A stretch of DNA of 64,000 nt from Tretioscincus oriximinensis. Lineage: Eukaryota; Chordata; Lepidosauria; Squamata; Gymnophthalmidae. Where the stretch lies: contig JAJVDF010000169.1 in the NCBI GenBank assembly GCA_022410635.1, positions 786,545 to 850,544 of the forward strand, read 5' to 3'. The notes beneath the pieces were generated by a model that ran no database searches, had not been told where the DNA came from, and worked only from the letters and a program-made list of their open reading frames with translations. Positions 59,520 to 64,000 of this stretch are shown here, in pieces; within the stretch, counting starts at the first letter, position 1, and each line of letters starts with the position of its first letter. The position numbers and the translations under genes are program-made.

Positions 59520-59637
59520 GTGAGGAAGTAGGAATGCTGGAAGACATGACTGTAGGAATATCAGATTTACAAAAAGTCATGTTTAAAATAACTGAAGCCA
59601 AATCTGATGACATCTTGCCTGTTATTACTGGAAGGCG
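59520..59637 (+). CDS. INPP4B: INPP4B exon J
   Basis: After CACTCTAG, the first two bases complete the serine codon of exon I. The exon reads [20 protein letters not shown], then [18 protein letters not shown], and ends two bases into an arginine codon before GTAAGT. The closing ITGRR is a conserved INPP4 block. It matches human INPP4B at about residues 672-710 (from memory), with conservative changes such as LQKVM for LKKVA. In INPP4A the corresponding text, as I remember it, has an insertion before LPVLTGRR that is absent here. This supports the B paralogue. Confidence 0.97.
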
Positions 59638-60159
59638 GTAAGTGTTATCTATTTCTGAAACAAGAACAAACCATTACACTGTGCTGAAACTGTCAAATAA
59701 GAAGCTCATATAATGCTTTTGTCGCTTCTGTGATAACATGTTTATATTACTATGATTTGCAACGAATAGACAAAAGGGGAAATAAATGCCCTGAAGAAGC
59801 TTGTAAAGTTAATAGAATTTGTGGATATTCAATATAAAGTATTTGTAGGGGAGAAATATTATTTTAAAATCTACTCCTCTCTTCTGGTGTAAAAATCTTC
59901 ACACTTACTGAATAATAGTATTTCTCTGCTACCCTTTTGAATTTTTTTTTTAAATCTTCATATAGAAATTATGACACTATTTTTTCATAAAAAGTGTATA
60001 CTTTAATTCAGGTAGAGTTGATCTTTATGTTATAATGTGTCTACTTATGCCAACCATAAAAAATGTGTACTTTGCCATTTTAATATATATAGGAAAGAAA
60101 TGTTTTTTCTGATCATTAAGGATAAATCATGGTTAACCAAATCTGGAGATTTCTCTAAG

Positions 60160-60350
60160 AAAAAATGTTTCCAAATAAATAACAGAGTTAGTCTAAATCC
60201 AGAATGTCTAGAAAGATATTGAAGACTAGTAAGAAAAATCTAGGTAGCATGAGCTGTCGTAGATACGTTTACTAAAGAAATAGATTTGTCTGAAGTAGTA
60301 GTCTATAAAAGCTCATCCTGTCTGCGTTTTTCTTGTTAGCTTTTAAGATA
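60160..60350 (-). mobile_element. AGACTAACATGGCTA-type repeat
   Basis: AACAGAGTTAGTCTAAATCC, AGGTAGCATGAGCTGTCGTA, GAAGTAGTAGTCTATAAAAG and CGTTTTTCTTGTTAGCTTTT give the reversed family modules. It is a diverged copy next to the perfect inverted repeat. Confidence 0.65.
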
Positions 60351-60414
60351 CTTTAAATGTTTTACAACCCTAAATACAAAGAATAACAAAGCTGGATTCT
60401 CTTATATTGTTTCA

Positions 60415-60575
60415 GTCTCGTATTTGTCAAAGTTTAGAACCTTTAAAATGTAAGTAACCTTAGTAATCTTGTTTTCTAAAAAGGAACCAGGCCCTATCCC
60501 TGGTTCCTTTTTAGAAAACAAGATTACTAAGGTTACTTACATTTTAAAGGTTCTAAACTTTGACAAATACGAGAC
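60415..60575. repeat. perfect 77-bp inverted repeat with 7-nt spacer
   Basis: The left arm (60415-60491) starts GTCTCGTATTTGTCAAAG and ends AAAAAGGAACCAGG. The right arm (60499-60575) starts CCTGGTTCCTTTTT and ends CTTTGACAAATACGAGAC. I compared the arms base by base and found no mismatch. The spacer is CCCTATC. The arms resemble no other repeat in the window. Confidence 0.97.
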
Positions 60576-60719
60576 AGCCCCCAGACTGTGGTTGTGTCAA
60601 TCACCATCTCTGTATGCATTCAGAGGACTCCAGAAGATGCACATCTTTAACATGCCCTTTGGTTGAAAAAGAGCTCTCCTTTCCCTACTTTTAGGACAAG
60701 TGTTTTAATATATTATTCT

Positions 60720-60795
60720 ATTTTAATGTTAGCCACCCTGAGAGCTTTGGATATAAGATGATATAGAAATGAAAATAAATAAATAAGTTTACAAA
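60720..60795 (-). mobile_element. LINE tail fragment
   Basis: TTAGCCACCCTGAGAGCTTT followed by GATATAGAAATGAAAATAAA and a TAAA run is the reverse of the (TTTA)n LINE end seen elsewhere, so the parent LINE is in + orientation here. Confidence 0.65.
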
Positions 60796-61152
60796 TAAAG
60801 CCCTCTCTTTGCTAGGAACTAGTTTTTTTTACCTGCCTTATCTGTTCAGTGAAAAAATTGTCAGCCCATCTTCTACACATTCACAATCAATATATCCTAC
60901 TTCCTGGATGAGTGGCATGTAGACCAGTTTTCTAAGTTTTAACCTATAGTGATAGATTTTCAGCATATAATTCATGTGTATATCTCACTGAAAGTCTGGA
61001 AGGAATGAGATACCAGAAGAACTACAATATCTTGCAGTACCTATTTTTGTCACATCAGTTGTAATCAAAGTACAAATATCTTTTTAAAAAAGAGAAACTG
61101 AATGTCAAGTTTTAAATTTATACAAACCGGAATTATTATTTCAATTTCCTAG

Positions 61153-61293
61153 GGGACATTATGTAATAGAAATTAAGCTTCCAGGAAAGATGTTTGAGCT
61201 ATTGCCACAAGAAATTAAAGAAGGGAAATTTCTCCGTGTATATCCAGTTCTCTTTAATGTTGGAATCAATGAACAGCAAACACTTGCAGAAAG
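61153..61293 (+). CDS. INPP4B: INPP4B exon K
   Basis: After ATTTCCTAG the first base completes the arginine codon of exon J. The exon gives [29 protein letters not shown] and [17 protein letters not shown], and ends two bases into an arginine codon. The [13 protein letters not shown] motif is a signature of the INPP4 family. The donor is GTACTA, a poor match to the usual GTAAGT. It is accepted because exon L continues the frame exactly (RFGDTSLQ). Without splicing, the frame runs on for about 87 more codons to 61555, so intron retention would add a long tail. Confidence 0.96.
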
Positions 61294-62115
61294 GTACTAT
61301 TATATTTTCTTTAATATACAAATATCTTGCACACTGGCAATATCATTACTGTTTGGGGAAGTGGATTCTGCTCTACCTGGTATCACAAAGGATATCCATG
61401 CTACGATTTACCCACATCCACATCAGTCACAGGCAGGGAAAGTTACTCTCTGCTGGGTCCTAATGGTTGCCAGCTATCTCCAAAGAAGCCTTGCAAATGG
61501 CAGGATTCTGCAGCAGAGAAGAAGACCAAGATACTCTGCAGTATCAGAGCTGTGAATGCCCTTTAAATCTGCTTTATGTGCAAATGCACCACTACACATA
61601 TAAAGTGGATTAACGTGCTCTATCACTAATGTGTTTTAGGGAGCTGTTACAACACCATTCCCATGAAGACCATGTGGAACAGTGTAATCCTAAACCACAT
61701 TACTGAGGCTGTGTACAGAGGTCCTAAACCATTACATTCAGATGTGACCAGCATAATTACTTACTTCCATTTTTATTTGTTCCTTTTTATATTTGGGAAG
61801 GATGACTTTCTATATCAAAGAAAAGCTTGGGTATTGACTGGTTGTTCAGAACCATATGAACCGTATTCATAATGCTAAGAAGAAGTTCAGACTAGGTAAG
61901 AATGGAGAAAGACAGTACATTCTCCATTTGTGTCACAGTTCCTTTTGATGTGTGTTAAGAGAACAAGCACACTAGAAGTGCACTACCAGCAGATAGGACA
62001 AAATAGTCATTGATCGTAGAAGATGAGATAGTCCTTTTTGATGAATTTGCTTGAGATGGGCACAGTTTTGCAGATGTTATCCCATGTCATTGGGTCTTCT
62101 TATGTAATTATTTAG
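61294..62115 (+). other. INPP4B intron K-L
   Basis: An 0.8-kb intron with ordinary sequence. I see no repeat that I can place and no further exon. An open frame continues from exon K to 61555, but its residues do not resemble the INPP4 family. Confidence 0.8.
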
Positions 62116-62213
62116 ATTTGGAGATACCTCTTTACAAGAAAGTGTCAACCATGAGAATTTGCAACTGCTAAAGGAGTATTACAAATTATTCACGGAAAAG
62201 ATGCCTCCAGATT
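62116..62213 (+). CDS. INPP4B: INPP4B exon L (last in window)
   Basis: After ATTATTTAG the first base completes the arginine of exon K. The exon reads [18 protein letters not shown], then [14 protein letters not shown], and ends with the first base of the next codon (tyrosine in human, YISH) before GTAAGT. It matches human INPP4B at about residues 758-790 (from memory), and INPP4A is less alike here. The next exon, which leads toward the CX5R catalytic motif, is not found in the remaining 1.8 kb, so the coding sequence is cut by the window's end. Confidence 0.96.
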
Positions 62214-62229
62214 GTAAGTATATTTTAAA

Positions 62230-62540
62230 AAATCCTAGGCTGCATCCAGACAATCCAGTACTCCACTTGAAAATCAAATTTTTGTTGCACTTGCTACGTT
62301 GTTAAATTAACCAGCATATTGTGGGTTTTAAAGCAAAAGATTGGTTTATCAGGAAAACCATTGTGTAGGATTATGGGAAAAGCATGTGCTGTGTAGATAA
62401 TTCTGGAAAAAAAACTGTGAGGATGAGAACAAAAGGAATCTGATATTGGTAGCAAATTATTTGGAACATTTTAGAGGAGGGGTTTGACAGTCAGCAAACA
62501 AATTGGCTAATTAGAGTATATGTCACATGATCGAAAAACG
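62230..62540 (+). repeat. dispersed repeat, uninterrupted sister of 54470-55100
   Basis: ACTTGAAAATCAAATTTTTG, AAGATTGGTTTATCAGGAAA, AAAAGGAATCTGATATTGGT and CAGCAAACAAATTGGCTAAT appear in the same order as in the earlier copy. No MITE lies between. Confidence 0.7.
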
Positions 62541-62559
62541 GTATTTTTCAAAAATGGTA

Positions 62560-62930
62560 TACTTGAAGGCCCCAGGGTGATTTACAGTAAAAACACAGTT
62601 AACACAGTTTAAAAAATCAGCATCTAAAAGCAGCAAAGGCCAAGCCAAAGAAGTGCGTCTTCAAGTGCTTTCTGAATGCGCATAGTAATCGATGCACCTT
62701 GAGGGGGAAACTATTCCATAGTCTGGGGACTGCCACAGAGAAGGCCCTATCCTGAGTTTCCTCCCTCTCTGCCACTAAGGGAGGTGGTACAGTCAGGAGT
62801 GCCTCCACTGCTGATCTTAAGACACAGGCAGGTTCATATTGGAGATAAATATCAATGATAAATAAATAAATAGCCAGGATGAATTGCAGAAAAAAATTAA
62901 TTTGTTCTTCTAAGTACAGATGCAGCAATC
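62560..62930 (-). pseudogene. LINE 3' end with ORF2 C-terminal remnant
   Basis: The minus strand codes for RAFSVAVPRLWNSFPLKVHR and then AFRKHLKTHFFGLAF. This is the usual C-terminus of L2/CR1-clade non-LTR retrotransposon polymerases. The 3' part on the minus strand reads CTGTAAATCACCCTGGGGCC, the family end found at several other sites. No RT or endonuclease domain is left. The open frame of about 100 codons is intact but has no start of its own and is not a host gene. Confidence 0.8.
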
Positions 62931-64000
62931 TATACTACCTCATTTGCTTGAGTTATGTCCAGTAATTAAATTGTATAACTAAATTAAGCATTTTAATGGA
63001 AACACCCCTGGTTTTGCCCAGGCTGGCTGCTGCAAAATGTGATTGAGCTATATCTAAAAAGATTTGTAGATCCTTTTCATGGAATTATTCAATCTTAGTC
63101 AGGTTTGATGTCCCCCCCAGATTTCATCTCCATGAAGAAGTACTGGAATAACATTGGTTTTAAATACACCAAGAATAGGTCTTATAGTTCCTGGATACCT
63201 GTGGTGGAGAATTACAAAGATTACAAACTGATAGTGCAGTTTTTAGGAAACAGTTCTTTTATGTGAGTTACTTAGGATGATATTGCTGAAAAGGTAAGAC
63301 CCAAATTACAGTATGGGTCTTATGGGTATATCCTTAGTCCATCCAGTGACTCCATATGATCTCATTGATTTTCATTTTAGATTTTCCATTTTTAGTTTAT
63401 TTTATTATATGTGAACACAGCCTAGCTGGAATTGCAATGCAAAGTCATTTCTAAAATCTGCTGTGGCTTCAGTTAGGAAATTATCTCTTTCATTATTATT
63501 TTTCCAAGTGTCTTGATTATGCCAATTAAAATGATTATAGCAATTCAAGCTTCTCTTTCGTCTGCCTTGTTACAGTGAGTTGTATCCTTTAAAGACCTAA
63601 TATTGGCTCTCAGTTAATAACCATAGCTGAATATTCTTTTTAAAAAATCTCAAATGTAAAGTATATCAGTCTGAGTTTCAGTCACAAGGAACGTGCTAGG
63701 TTTGTCTTCATTACTGAGGGAAGATTGTTCACTGCAGATAAGACTAAAACCTTTATGAAAATCTTAATGATGCAATTAATTTATTGCTGTTTATTCTTAG
63801 AGATTTCTTATACTGGTCTTTGTGGAAATGTTCTGTGATGGTTTTTGAGTATCCCTTTGGGACAGAGGAATACTGTTATGATTTATTTTGTTAATATATA
63901 ATGTTACGGGTATATTTAAATATTAGGGACTCATGACGAGCTGCCAACAGAAATATAAAAGTTATGTATATGCTGATTGGGAACCAGATCAGAAGGAGGC

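Larger units (their letters stand above)
59638..61152 (+). other. INPP4B intron J-K
   Basis: This is a 1.5-kb intron. It has a reversed AGACTAACATGGCTA-type repeat (about 60160-60350), a perfect inverted repeat at 60415-60575 and a LINE tail at 60720-60795. The rest, 59640-60150 and 60800-61150, is AT-rich with nothing recognised. Confidence 0.85.
62214..64000 (+). other. INPP4B intron after exon L (incomplete)
   Basis: The sequence holds a dispersed repeat at 62230-62540 (sister of 54470-55100) and a LINE end with coding remnant at 62560-62930. It then has about 1 kb without any recognised feature. No exon reading YISHFQ or any later INPP4B text is seen. Confidence 0.85.

Noticed and set aside
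61294..61555. Extension of the INPP4B coding region beyond exon K
   Set aside because: The frame stays open, but the residues do not resemble the family, and exon L continues the protein exactly from 61293.
191..62213. INPP4A as the identity of the gene
   Set aside because: The paralogues are similar in the conserved blocks, but exons C, E, J and L follow INPP4B as I remember it (for example [14 protein letters not shown] and [15 protein letters not shown]). I could not run an alignment, so a small doubt remains.
62617..62928. A 103-codon open frame on the minus strand as a host gene
   Set aside because: Its text RAFSVAVPRLWNS is a LINE polymerase C-terminus, with the family's 3' end attached.
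1..64000. CRISPR arrays, operons or prokaryotic systems
   Set aside because: The sequence is vertebrate intronic DNA with spliced exons. No regularly spaced direct repeats of CRISPR type and no operon-like gene packing are present.

Overview
This window is vertebrate nuclear DNA, most likely from a squamate reptile (lizard or snake). It holds an internal part of one protein-coding gene on the + strand, INPP4B (type II inositol polyphosphate 4-phosphatase). Twelve consecutive exons can be read between 191 and 62213. Every intron is GT-AG, all phases are compatible, and there is no stop or frameshift. Together they give 1,686 coding nucleotides (about 562 codons), which correspond to roughly residues 230-790 of the 924-residue human protein as I remember it. 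The N-terminal lipid-binding C2 domain is upstream of the window. The catalytic cysteine motif (CX5R, near residue 842 in human) is downstream, so neither can be judged here. I found no second host gene, no RNA gene that looks functional, and no promoter.

The remaining sequence, about 97%, is intron. The squamate assignment rests on the repeats: CR1 and CR1/L3-like LINEs with TTCTTATGTTC or ATTCTATGA 3' ends, tRNA-derived SINEs with (GAA)n tails, a LINE 3' end with (TTTA)n and an RAFSVAVPRLWNS C-terminus, and many small hAT-like elements. Scattered single Ns and one 224-base gap (11601-11824) show a draft assembly.

Layout: 191-338 exon A; 339-5245 intron with two SINE copies and a 447-bp foldback element; 5246-5376 exon B; 5377-9019 intron with a long reverse-strand CR1/L3 copy; 9020-9124 exon C; 9125-15264 intron with a hAT-like element, the gap and two LTR-like segments; 15265-15373 exon D; 15374-29510 the second longest intron, with a nested CR1, a hAT element and a 2.5-kb CR1/L3 copy; 29511-29688 exon E; 29689-33753 intron with a 599-bp hAT foldback; 33754-33966 exon F, bracketed by two copies of one MITE family; 33967-49162 the longest intron, with a Tigger-like element, SINEs, an L1-like composite insertion and a third CR1/L3 copy; 49163-49310 exon G; 55308-55480 exon H; 58283-58406 exon I; 59520-59637 exon J; 61153-61293 exon K; 62116-62213 exon L.

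I did not find a new gene system. The points most worth a second look are structural: a perfect 77-bp inverted repeat with a 7-nt spacer (60415-60575), a composite retroposon with an exact 18-bp target duplication (41759-42576), a palindromic MITE family with copies on both sides of exon F, and several hAT or Tigger-like elements whose ends and target duplications can be read directly.
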